DNA of 40,780 nucleotides from assembly GCF_005405185.1 (NCBI RefSeq), contig NZ_BJDO01000021.1, forward strand, positions 1 through 40,780, read 5' to 3'. The position numbers and the translations under genes were made by a program. Positions 24,595 to 31,790 of the stretch are shown in pieces. Source of the DNA: Secundilactobacillus hailunensis (lineage in GTDB: Bacteria > Bacillota > Bacilli > Lactobacillales > Lactobacillaceae). The notes under the pieces are model-generated. The model was not told the DNA's origin. It searched no databases and saw only the letters and a list, made by a program, of their open reading frames with translations. Position 1 is the stretch's first letter. Each line of letters begins with the position of its first letter.

Positions 24595-24623
24595 TTGCAC
24601 ATCATAGGTTCGGTCTCTATAAT
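24595..24623 (+). promoter_or_regulatory. Promoter of the tryptophan-transporter leader
   Basis: -35 TTGCAC (24595-24600), exactly 17 bases, -10 TATAAT (24618-24623). Start expected near 24630. One of the best promoters in the window. Confidence 0.75.
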
Positions 24624-24652
24624 AGTAGATATTCTAGTTCGGAGGAATTCAA

Positions 24653-24697
24653 ATGACAAAGTACGCTAACCAATTTAAATCCTGGCAATTCCGGTAA
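24653..24697 (+). CDS. Leader peptide of the trpXYZ-like operon (14 residues, one Trp)
   Basis: GGAGGA at 24641-24646 lies 6 bases before an ATG that opens 14 codons, MTKYANQFKSWQFR, and a TAA. The distance from the promoter is short (about 25 bases). The Trp is codon 11, four codons before the stop. The final bases of the ORF (24691-24698, CCGGTAAG) pair with 24747-24754 in the attenuator, so ribosome position on this ORF should control the fold. Comparable roles are known for TrpL and TnaC leaders; this particular peptide is not one I recognise. Confidence 0.65.
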   Translation: MTKYANQFKSWQFR

Positions 24698-24840
24698 GCA
24701 AACCGCTGTTTTAGACGCGGTTTGGACAACATGTTCATACACGTGTCTTGCCGGTTACTTTGTTATTGAGTGACGCTGCATGACTAACCTTGCACGTCGC
24801 CGATCTTCTTAGACGACTTCTGTGAGGAGTCGCCTTTTTT
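24691..24840 (+). promoter_or_regulatory. Attenuator region with competing stems and terminator
   Basis: Visible pairings: CAAACCGC (24699-24706) with GCGGTTTG (24717-24724), perfect 8 bp; CCGGTAAG (24691-24698, spanning the leader stop) with CTTGCCGG (24747-24754), 8 bp with one U-G; GGTTA (24753-24757) with TAACC (24785-24789) and ACGTG (24741-24745) with CACGT (24793-24797), which compete with the former; terminator CGACTTC (24814-24820) with GGAGTCG (24826-24832), then T6; and GTCG (24796-24799) with CGAC (24814-24817), a weak anti-terminator. No T-box core is present. Confidence 0.6.
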
Positions 24841-24881
24841 ATTTGCACTTAATTATATTTTTAGATAGGGGAATCGAATTC

Positions 24882-25877
24882 ATGAAGCGACTATACGCAT
24901 TGATCGCGATTATTGTTATTTTTCTTGGCTTCGCCTTCGTTGGTGAAGGCGGTACTGGTAAGCCGGCTCAAGTTGCAAAGCCCACCGTTGGTATTTTGCA
25001 GCTGATGTCTCACCCCGCCTTGGATTCCATCCACCACGGCATCATTCATGGTCTGGAAGAAAAGGGCTATCGCCCTGGTAAAAACATCAAAATTGATTTT
25101 CAAAACGCTCAAAATGATCAGAGTAACCTGATGACTATGAGTAACCGCTTTGTCAACGAAGATGCGGATGCCACCATCGGGATTGCTACCCCTTCAGCTC
25201 AGGCGTTAGCAAACGCAACTTCCAAAATTCCGATTGTTTTAGGAGCCGTCACGGATCCTAAGGGTGCTGGCTTAGTTAAGAACAATAACGCACCAGGCCA
25301 CAACATCACCGGAGTTTCTGATCAAGCACCACTAAAAGAACAGCTGGGGCTGATCAAGCAAGTCATGCCTAAGATGAAGACACTGGGGATTTTCTACACG
25401 TCCAGTGATGATTCAGCGGCCGCACAATATAAGCAGTTCAAAGTACTGTGTGCTAAAGAACACATTAAGTTAAAGGCTTACTCAATTTCCAACACGAACG
25501 ACGTGGATCAAGTTTCACAGCAAATGATGCAAAACGTTGATGCTGTTTACGTGCCAACTGATAATACGGTGGCTTCAGCCATGCAAACACTGGTCAAAAA
25601 CTCCAACGCTGCTAAAGTCCCTGTCTTCCCAGCCGTGGATACCATGGTTAAGTCTGGTGGCTTAGCAACCTACAGTATCAATCAATACAAATTAGGCGTG
25701 CTGACTGGCCGGATGACCGCTGATATCTTAAAGGGTAAAAAGCCCGCAACCACACCAATCAAATTCATCCGTCACGGCGATTTGATTTTGAACATGAAAG
25801 AAGCTCAAAAACTGGGGATCACCTTCCCTAGCTCACTGGTTAAAGAAGCTCAAAAGAAAGGGGAGATCATCAAATGA
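24882..25877 (+). CDS. trpX: Tryptophan-type ABC transporter substrate-binding protein TrpX
   Basis: Extracytoplasmic binding protein of the ABC_sub_bind family (COG2984), which includes the TrpX tryptophan binder of streptococci. From the ATG at 24882 (AGGGGA upstream; the frame extends 20 codons further into the terminator) it has 331 residues. It starts with a hydrophobic anchor or signal (about 4-20) with no lipobox Cys, so it appears tethered by an uncleaved helix or is secreted. The family patterns VGILQLMSHPALDSIHHGI, IPIVLGAVTDP and NITGVSDQAP are clear. It overlaps trpY by 4 bases. Tryptophan as the substrate is supported by the Trp codon in the leader. Confidence 0.8.
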   Translation: MKRLYALIAIIVIFLGFAFVGEGGTGKPAQVAKPTVGILQLMSHPALDSIHHGIIHGLEEKGYRPGKNIKIDFQNAQNDQSNLMTMSNRFVNEDADATIGIATPSAQALANATSKIPIVLGAVTDPKGAGLVKNNNAPGHNITGVSDQAPLKEQLGLIKQVMPKMKTLGIFYTSSDDSAAAQYKQFKVLCAKEHIKLKAYSISNTNDVDQVSQQMMQNVDAVYVPTDNTVASAMQTLVKNSNAAKVPVFPAVDTMVKSGGLATYSINQYKLGVLTGRMTADILKGKKPATTPIKFIRHGDLILNMKEAQKLGITFPSSLVKEAQKKGEIIK

Positions 25878-26782
25878 CATTTGGATTAGGCGTTTCTGCT
25901 ATCGGTCAAGGGCTGCTATGGGCAACCCTTGGGCTGGGATTATTTCTAACCTTTAGAATTTTAGACTTCCCCGATATGACGGTTGAAGGCACCTTCCCAA
26001 TGGGTGCGGCTGCCTGTGTGGCCGCTATCAATAACGGCATCAACCCCATCTGGGCAACGTTGATTGCCATTGGGGTCGGCATGCTTTGCGGTCTCGCAAC
26101 CGGCTTGCTGTATACTAAGGGCCGAATTCCGATCCTGTTAGCTGGGATTTTGGTCATGACCGCCGCATACTCCGTTAACTTGCGGATCATGCATGGTCGT
26201 TCCAACCTGACTTTACTGGATAAGCCGTCACTATTGAAGTTACCAATTTTCGCCCATTCACCAATGTATTTTGACAGTGTTTTCCTCGGCTTTACGGTGA
26301 TCGTCATTTTGACCTTAGTCTTAATTTACTTCCTGCAAACCGACCTCGGTCAAGCGTTCATTGCTACTGGTGATAACGAAACCATGGCCCGGTCATTGGG
26401 TATCAAAACCGACAACATGAAGATCATGGGTCTGATGGTCTCTAACGGGGTCATTGGTCTCGGTGGTGCCTTGGTCGCTCAAAACGATGGCTACGCTGAT
26501 GTCAACATGGGAATTGGGGTCATCGTCATTGCCTTAGCCTCTATTATCATCGGTGAAGTCGCCTTTGGTGAACTAACCATGAACCAGCGGCTGGTTGCAG
26601 TCACTTTAGGGTCGATCCTCTACCGCTTTGTTCTACTGGTCGTCCTGAAGTTAGGCTTCAACACCAACGATTTAAAACTGTTCTCATCCGTTGTTCTAGC
26701 ACTTTGCATGATGGTGCCAGTTTTCCGGGACATGTTCAATTTAAAGCGCGTTTGGAAACGGGGGATCTCTACTCATGACTAA
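25874..26782 (+). CDS. trpY: Tryptophan-type ABC transporter permease TrpY
   Basis: Membrane component of the importer, of the COG4120 / branched-chain-type permease family. The 302-residue protein has about nine hydrophobic segments, with FRILDFPDMTVEGTFPMGAA in the N-terminal third and GDNETMARSLGIKTDNMKIMGLMVSNG before the last helices, both characteristic of the family. Its ATG overlaps the trpX stop (ATGA), and its own stop overlaps the trpZ start by 8 bases, so all three are translationally linked. The family also transports other small molecules; tryptophan is inferred from context. Confidence 0.82.
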   Translation: MTFGLGVSAIGQGLLWATLGLGLFLTFRILDFPDMTVEGTFPMGAAACVAAINNGINPIWATLIAIGVGMLCGLATGLLYTKGRIPILLAGILVMTAAYSVNLRIMHGRSNLTLLDKPSLLKLPIFAHSPMYFDSVFLGFTVIVILTLVLIYFLQTDLGQAFIATGDNETMARSLGIKTDNMKIMGLMVSNGVIGLGGALVAQNDGYADVNMGIGVIVIALASIIIGEVAFGELTMNQRLVAVTLGSILYRFVLLVVLKLGFNTNDLKLFSSVVLALCMMVPVFRDMFNLKRVWKRGISTHD

Positions 26783-27548
26783 ACCAATTCTAGAATTACG
26801 TCACGTTGTCACCAAGGTCAATCGTAATACACCAGAAGAGCTCACCCTGCTGAAAGATTTAAATCTGACCATTAATGAAGGTGACTTCATTACCATCTTG
26901 GGTTCTAACGGTGCCGGAAAATCGACGCTGTTCAACACGATTGGCGGTAATCTGTCGATTGATTCTGGTGATATTCTGTTACGCGGCGAATCGATTGCTA
27001 ATGAATCCGAAGAACGGCGCACACGGTTTTTGAGCCGGGTCTTCCAAGATCCTAAACTGGGAACTGCGCCACGAATGACCGTGGCCGAAAACCTTTTACT
27101 GGCCACTAAACGCGGTGAACACCGGCATCTAGTCCCTCGTCATTTAAATCAGCACATGGCTGAATTCAAGAAAATGACCAGTGGTATGGGCAACGGTTTA
27201 AACGAACGGCTAACCACACCAACGGGTAGTCTATCTGGCGGCCAACGACAGGCCCTTAGTTTCTTGATGGCCACGTTGAAGAAACCGGACATTTTATTGC
27301 TGGATGAACATACGGCTGCGCTGGATCCGAAGACTTCACAGGAGTTAATGACCGCTACTAACGACCGGATCATTGCTCAAAAGCTCACCTGCCTAATGAT
27401 CACCCACCATTTGGATGACGCGTTAAAGTACGGTAATCGGCTGATCGTCATTAGTGATGGTAAGATCACCTATGACGTTTCCGGTGAAGAAAAACAGCAA
27501 CTGACACAAGAAAAACTCTTCAGTTTCTTCTCGGATCTGCAAGAGTAA
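26775..27548 (+). CDS. trpZ: Tryptophan-type ABC transporter ATP-binding protein TrpZ
   Basis: ATPase of the importer (COG1101 type). The 257-residue protein has Walker A GSNGAGKST (43-51), Q-loop RVFQDPKLGTAPRMTVAENL, signature LSGGQRQALSFLMA, and Walker B LLLDEHTAALDPK. The His in DEHTAALD where most ABC proteins have Pro is normal for this subfamily and supports the assignment. It overlaps the trpY stop. A strong terminator follows within 8 bases, closing a three-gene operon with its leader. Confidence 0.85.
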   Translation: MTKPILELRHVVTKVNRNTPEELTLLKDLNLTINEGDFITILGSNGAGKSTLFNTIGGNLSIDSGDILLRGESIANESEERRTRFLSRVFQDPKLGTAPRMTVAENLLLATKRGEHRHLVPRHLNQHMAEFKKMTSGMGNGLNERLTTPTGSLSGGQRQALSFLMATLKKPDILLLDEHTAALDPKTSQELMTATNDRIIAQKLTCLMITHHLDDALKYGNRLIVISDGKITYDVSGEEKQQLTQEKLFSFFSDLQE

Positions 27549-27555
27549 GCAATCA

Positions 27556-27592
27556 AAAAGGCTAATGAACAGTGACTGTTCATTAGCCTTTT
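27556..27592. terminator. Bidirectional terminator after trpZ
   Basis: Perfect 17-base arms (27556-27572 and 27576-27592) around TGA, with T-runs at both ends. It is shared with the convergent dehydrogenase operon. Confidence 0.92.
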
Positions 27593-27599
27593 GTGCTAT

Positions 27600-28466
27600 C
27601 TAGAGATTTTCATATAACTTGATCAGCCCTTGAGTTCCATCATTACCGAGACCTTTGTCATCGACCATGGTTTCGTAAAGCTGCTTTGCCAGCTTAGTGG
27701 CCGGCAGATTCAATTTCATTTTATCGGCTTCATCCAGTGCGATTCGCAGATCTTTCAGGAAATGCTTGGCGAAAAAACCAGGCGTGTAATCACCCTTTAA
27801 GATTCTTGGGGCGTAGTTGTCCATGCTCCAGTTGTCCGCACCGCCACTGCTGAGGGTGTCGAGGACGTCATTCATATTGAGGCCAGCATGCTTGGCGTAA
27901 ACCATCATTTCGACAGTCCCAGTCATAGTACCGGCAATCATAATTTGATTAGCCATCTTGGTATGCTGACCCTTGCCGGCTGAGCCAAACAGATGAACTT
28001 TTTGGCCAACTAATTCAAATAACGGTTTCACAGCATCATAGGTGGCCTGATCACCACCGACCATAATCGTTAAAGTAGCATTTTTGGCACCAACATCACC
28101 CCCGGAAACTGGTGCATCTAGCGCATGAGCGTTTAGTGCCTGTGCTTTAGCCGCAATTTTTTCAGCTAGTGTGGGCGTACTGGTGGTCATATCAACCACG
28201 GTCTTACCAGCCGTTAACGTACTAAAAATACCTTGATCATCAAAGTAAATCGACTCCACATCGGTGGGATAGCCCACCATGGAAAAAATGACGTCTGTCT
28301 GCTGAGCAACCTGCGCCGGTGTATCGACCCAAGTGGCACCCTTGGCAACTAACGCATCCGTCTTAGCCTTAGTCCGGTTATAAACGACTAACTCATGACC
28401 AGCATCTAATAAGTGTTCCGCAATGGCACCACCCATGACGCCAGTACCGATAAACCCAATCTTCAT
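27600..28466 (-). CDS. NAD(P)-dependent beta-hydroxyacid dehydrogenase
   Basis: Oxidoreductase of the 3-hydroxyisobutyrate dehydrogenase family. The 288-residue protein starts with the Rossmann motif GFIGTGVMG (residues 4-12) and has DAPVSGGDVGA, the substrate-binding motif, and GKGQHTKMANQIM with the catalytic Lys near 170. Arg in VYNRTKAK suggests NADPH preference. Substrates in this family include 3-hydroxyisobutyrate, tartronate semialdehyde and glyoxylate/succinic semialdehyde; none can be chosen here. GGGGGC precedes the ATG. It follows trxA by 12 bases and ends the terC-trxA operon. Confidence 0.88.
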   Translation of the reverse strand: MKIGFIGTGVMGGAIAEHLLDAGHELVVYNRTKAKTDALVAKGATWVDTPAQVAQQTDVIFSMVGYPTDVESIYFDDQGIFSTLTAGKTVVDMTTSTPTLAEKIAAKAQALNAHALDAPVSGGDVGAKNATLTIMVGGDQATYDAVKPLFELVGQKVHLFGSAGKGQHTKMANQIMIAGTMTGTVEMMVYAKHAGLNMNDVLDTLSSGGADNWSMDNYAPRILKGDYTPGFFAKHFLKDLRIALDEADKMKLNLPATKLAKQLYETMVDDKGLGNDGTQGLIKLYENL

Positions 28467-28478
28467 TATTACTGCCCC

Positions 28479-28799
28479 CTAGTTACTGGCTAACTTTTGA
28501 TCTAAATACTTGGCTAATTTTTCTTTAGGATACAATCCAGTGACTTTTTCAACGGCTTTACCATCCCGGAAAAGGACCAGACTAGGAATACTCATGACCT
28601 TGTAGTTCATCGCCAGATCTTGGTTGTTTTCCACATTCAGCTTGCCAAATTTGATTCGATCCCCATAAGTGGTTTCCAACTGCTCCAGAATGGGATCCAT
28701 CATTTTACACGGTGCGCACCAGTCAGCCCAAAAGTCGACCAGCACTAACCCAGAAGCGGTTTCTTCAGCTAAATTATCCTTGGTTATCGTGACTGCCAT
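28479..28799 (-). CDS. trxA: Thioredoxin
   Basis: Small dithiol reductant of the cytoplasm. The 106 residues form one thioredoxin fold with the active site WCAPCK (Cys28 and Cys31; the common form is WCGPCK), the cis-Pro in SIPSL, and DFWADW before the site. Its ATG lies 26 bases inside the terC gene in another frame, with GGTGG 12 bases upstream, so the two genes are coupled. A TerC-thioredoxin pair suggests metal stress and thiol balance, but this is inference. A second thioredoxin probably exists elsewhere, as is usual. Confidence 0.93.
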   Translation of the reverse strand: MAVTITKDNLAEETASGLVLVDFWADWCAPCKMMDPILEQLETTYGDRIKFGKLNVENNQDLAMNYKVMSIPSLVLFRDGKAVEKVTGLYPKEKLAKYLDQKLASN

Positions 28800-29547
28800 C
28801 TGAAGTCTGTGCCACCTTTCTCTTTTTTCGAATGACGTGAATGATCAGTGTCACCACAACTGCCCCAAGCACGATCAGTCCAAAGGCAGCTGCTGGAATC
28901 TCAATATCGATCATTGGAATACTAATGAATAACTTAATTGCAATTAAAGCAATCAGACCATATGCCATCGGTTCCAGTTCGGGAATGATCCGCATCAGTC
29001 TCATAATCAATTCAGCAACGCCACGCATGGCAAGAATGCCAATCATCCCACCAATTAAAACAATCACTGGATTAGGTGAAATTGCCAAGGAAGCTAACAC
29101 GGAATCGATTGAAAACACGATGTCCATTAATTCAATTTGAATCACAACGGACCAAAACAGCGAAACCGGCCGTTTTTTATCAGAAACTAACTTACGGGTA
29201 TGTTTGACCCGTGATTTGGAAAAAAATTGAATACTTAGAAACAGTAAATAACCCGCGCCTAAAACCTTAATCTCCCAAAAATTAATCAGGTAGACACCCA
29301 TCCCAATAATCAAAAAGCGAAAAATATAGGCACCCCAGATCCCATAGAACAGCGATTTTTCACGCAGCTTTTTGGTCGGCAGTGCTTGAGTTTGGGCAGC
29401 TAGTACCACGGCATTATCCACTGAAAGTAAACATTCGATCAACACCAGCGAAAAGATCACTAGCCAGTCGCTCCCAGAACTGATAACCGTTTCCCAATTA
29501 TGAAGGTCAAAAAATGGCCCATAGAGTTTTCCTATTAGATCAAACAA
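28774..29547 (-). CDS. TerC-family membrane protein
   Basis: Integral membrane protein with seven to eight helices. The TerC family is tied to Mn2+ export and metalation of secreted proteins in Bacillus, and to tellurite resistance elsewhere. The 257 residues show LIECLLSVDNAVVLA and VIQIELMDIVFSIDSVLA, the two acidic motifs of the family, and a hydrophilic basic tail. The start appears to be TTG at 29545-29547 with AGGAG 11-12 bases upstream, a slightly long spacing; there is no ATG near the N-terminus in this frame. No yybP-ykoY manganese riboswitch is visible in the short leader. Confidence 0.85.
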   Translation of the reverse strand: MFDLIGKLYGPFFDLHNWETVISSGSDWLVIFSLVLIECLLSVDNAVVLAAQTQALPTKKLREKSLFYGIWGAYIFRFLIIGMGVYLINFWEIKVLGAGYLLFLSIQFFSKSRVKHTRKLVSDKKRPVSLFWSVVIQIELMDIVFSIDSVLASLAISPNPVIVLIGGMIGILAMRGVAELIMRLMRIIPELEPMAYGLIALIAIKLFISIPMIDIEIPAAAFGLIVLGAVVVTLIIHVIRKKRKVAQTSDGSHDNQG

Positions 29548-29584
29548 TTTTGTACATATCTCCTATCATTGTTTTGATATTCGC

Positions 29585-29610
29585 ATCATACAGAAACCAC
29601 AGTTAGTGGT
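29585..29610 (-). promoter_or_regulatory. Possible terC promoter with small palindrome
   Basis: Leftward -10 TATGAT (29585-29590), preceded in the spacer by a palindrome ACCAC-N5-GTGGT (29596-29610). No clear -35. It lies 38 bases before the TTG start. Confidence 0.35.
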
Positions 29611-29635
29611 ATCGCGTAGGAAATTGCGTTGTATT

Positions 29636-30262
29636 TTAGTAACCATCGAACCGATTTAGACTGTAAGTGTTAATGACGTTGACCAATTTCTTCGCATAAG
29701 ACGGATCCGTTGCATACCCATTTCGCTGTAACAGTGTCGCCGCTCTGTGATAATCAGTCACGTTAGCCGGTAAAAACTGCTGGGCAACCACCGCATCATG
29801 ATCTAAAATCGCCACTTTTAAGTTTGGATAGACCCGAAAGTTAGCGTTGATCCGCTCCTCTTTCCCATTGATGTATTCATTAGTGGGAAACGATTTAGTC
29901 TGCCCGTTATAACTGCCCTTAATACCAAACGGATTGTTAGCCTCTTGATAGAGCTGGGAATGACCCCAATTGGACTCGACGATGGCTTGCGCGATCACGA
30001 TACTGGGTAAAACTTGATGGTTGGCCTTATAGACATTCACCGCGGGTTTCGCTACTGAATCAATAAATTGGTGCTGCTGTCGTTGCTCAGGCGTTTCTGT
30101 TTCAGCTGGCTTACTCGCTTGGGTTCGTTGATTAGCCATGTAATTATTCATTACATAGCGTACACCTATCCCCCCACCGATGACAAATAATGCTAACAGA
30201 AAGACTAATGTCGCAACAGCCTGTGAGTTATTCTTTTTACTACGCCGTCTTTTTTTGGCCAA
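29636..30262 (-). CDS. Membrane-anchored GH73 N-acetylglucosaminidase
   Basis: Autolysin-type enzyme cleaving glycan strands of peptidoglycan. The 208-residue protein has a basic cytoplasmic N-terminus, a membrane anchor (about 17-38), a Glu/Gln/Pro linker, and the GH73 domain with QAIVESNWGHS holding the catalytic Glu, ANNPFGIKGSY, and RVYPNLKVAILDHD. There are no LysM or SH3 repeats; the anchor alone holds it at the membrane. The start is TTG, with GGAG 10 bases upstream. It precedes terC on the same strand, with 88 bases between, and follows the Ntn hydrolase gene by 85 bases. Confidence 0.88.
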   Translation of the reverse strand: MAKKRRRSKKNNSQAVATLVFLLALFVIGGGIGVRYVMNNYMANQRTQASKPAETETPEQRQQHQFIDSVAKPAVNVYKANHQVLPSIVIAQAIVESNWGHSQLYQEANNPFGIKGSYNGQTKSFPTNEYINGKEERINANFRVYPNLKVAILDHDAVVAQQFLPANVTDYHRAATLLQRNGYATDPSYAKKLVNVINTYSLNRFDGY

Positions 30263-30347
30263 AAAATTGTGTCTCCATTCATTAAAGTTATTGTTACGCT
30301 AAGTTCAGTTTACCATGAGATTTAGCTGACACGGAATTAATAATTCA

Positions 30348-31325
30348 TTAATTTAACTCGAATGCCTGCAGCTTATCCGCAACCTGGTAAAACTGCGGTG
30401 TCGTAACTGTCAGCAGTTCTGGCGTCAGTTTCAATTTAACAACTCCTAATCGATTATAGGGTTCATAATAATAGGATAGCGAATCGGTGACGGTGGCGGC
30501 CCGATAAACCGAATAGTTTTGCTGATACTCAGTACTTTTAGGAACACTGACACCATTCAATAAATGCCACATGCTTACAATTCCGGACGTTTCATCCGTT
30601 GGCTGGTCAGTTCTCTCCTTATAATAAGCCGCCCGAATAAAGCGGGAGCCTGGAGTATACGAACCGGCCGGTATCTTCTTACCTGAAAAATTACCTGTGG
30701 TCACCCGGGCTGTATTCAATGGCACTTGGCCAGCTATAAATTCAGGTGTAAAGGTCATATAATTTTTTAACTGGTTAAGCTGACGTTCAAAATTATATGC
30801 GTTAGTGAGTACACCCAATGGATTTTCATAGATTTTAAGTGGCTTTTCCGATGTTTCAATGGCCACGATTCGCCCCGTCCTATCAGTTGCAACGTAGTGC
30901 AGTTCGGGGTAGCCGTACTGTTTAAACGCGCCTTCGCCACTCATGAGCTGAAGGTCGTTCATGTGCGCCTCAATCTCCGCAATTGATTTGAAGTGTCCCA
31001 ATAAATACAGGGGTAATTCAAACGGTGCAATCGAATGTTTATTAATATCTGGCTGCGAATCAAAAAGCGCGCCGTTAGCAAACGTCAGCTTCTGAACACT
31101 CAGACCATGTTCATTAATGCCATCTGAAATATCGATTTCATCATCGTGAGCACCACCGCTGCCAATAATGGCGTAAGGATTTTGATACGCCTGATTATCA
31201 TAAACCGATCGCCAGCGAAACTGACGGGGCACAAAGACTGGTCCAGCCCCTAAGGCGTGCCAATCCATCGTCCGGCCCAGTACGTGGGTACCATCTTGCG
31301 CGATCTGATAAATGCTGGTACACAT
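30348..31325 (-). CDS. Choloylglycine hydrolase family protein (linear amide C-N hydrolase)
   Basis: Ntn hydrolase with an N-terminal nucleophile, of the bile salt hydrolase/penicillin V acylase family. The 325-residue protein begins MCTSIY, so removal of Met exposes Cys2. It keeps Arg18 and Asp21 (RTMDW), the Asn in LTNAYNF near 175, and the Arg in SRFIRAAYY near 228. These are the standard catalytic positions. RTMDW in place of the RTMDF/Y of bile salt hydrolases and the rest of the sequence suggest a diverged, non-bile substrate such as penicillin V or an acyl-homoserine lactone; this is uncertain. AGGAG precedes the ATG. A small gene lies 7 bases upstream. Confidence 0.87.
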   Translation of the reverse strand: MCTSIYQIAQDGTHVLGRTMDWHALGAGPVFVPRQFRWRSVYDNQAYQNPYAIIGSGGAHDDEIDISDGINEHGLSVQKLTFANGALFDSQPDINKHSIAPFELPLYLLGHFKSIAEIEAHMNDLQLMSGEGAFKQYGYPELHYVATDRTGRIVAIETSEKPLKIYENPLGVLTNAYNFERQLNQLKNYMTFTPEFIAGQVPLNTARVTTGNFSGKKIPAGSYTPGSRFIRAAYYKERTDQPTDETSGIVSMWHLLNGVSVPKSTEYQQNYSVYRAATVTDSLSYYYEPYNRLGVVKLKLTPELLTVTTPQFYQVADKLQAFELN

Positions 31326-31332
31326 GACGCGA

Positions 31333-31575
31333 TCACTCCTTTGTATGACTCAATTTTAGCAACGTTTGTTCAAACTGTTCATCAATTTGTTTTTGTGTGG
31401 TTTCAGAAATTTGTTTCGTATTAGTTTTTCTGGTCAAAATTGGTTCGGCCACTTTTAAATAGGTAAATAAAACTTGGCTGACATCTAAATGATAATCAGC
31501 AGCTAATTGATTAGCAATCAAAAACCGCTGATTTGTATTTAATCCAGCATAACGACTCTGATAATGCTCTGACAT
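31333..31575 (-). CDS. Small protein of unknown function
   Basis: I do not recognise this 80-residue protein. It is hydrophilic, without membrane segments, and probably helical. The stretch NQRFLIANQLAADYHLDVSQVLFTYLKVAEP has a regular heptad-like pattern of Leu/Ile/Val, and the C-terminal half is Lys/Gln/Thr-rich. AAGGTGG lies 7 bases before the ATG, which supports translation. It ends 7 bases before the choloylglycine-hydrolase gene and is expected to share its transcript. It could be a small regulatory or accessory protein; a DNA-binding role cannot be read from it. Confidence 0.6.
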   Translation of the reverse strand: MSEHYQSRYAGLNTNQRFLIANQLAADYHLDVSQVLFTYLKVAEPILTRKTNTKQISETTQKQIDEQFEQTLLKLSHTKE

Positions 31576-31688
31576 CCTTTTTCCACCTTCATTTCAGGAA
31601 TGTTTATTATAAGCAACTTTTATCGTAAATCATAGCAATTTGAATTAATTTATCGGTTTTGGTTCAAATCCGCGTAACTTGGCTAATT

Positions 31689-31738
31689 ATTTCAATTTTG
31701 GTAATTGAAATACAATCCTGTATCAGCTATGGTAATAT
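31689..31738 (+). promoter_or_regulatory. MMPL exporter promoter and inverted-repeat operator
   Basis: A perfect palindrome with 9-base arms, ATTTCAATT (31689-31697) and AATTGAAAT (31703-31711) around TTGGT, lies just upstream of an extended -10 TG-G-TAATAT (31730-31738). The palindrome covers the -35 position, so a repressor or MerR-type activator could act here. The divergent small gene starts at 31575. Confidence 0.5.
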
Positions 31739-31790
31739 AGTAGTTATATAGACGCCTGTAACGGCGACATTTTAAGGGAGATATTATTCA

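Noticed and set aside
24822-24881. Upstream extension of the TrpX reading frame by 20 codons
   Set aside because: It would start inside the terminator loop; AGGGGA and a proper signal sequence mark the ATG at 24882.
28841-29140. 99-residue plus-strand ORF inside terC
   Set aside because: It is the antisense shadow of a membrane protein gene and has no ribosome site.
29548-29635. yybP-ykoY manganese riboswitch before terC
   Set aside because: The leader is too short and lacks the conserved loop sequences.
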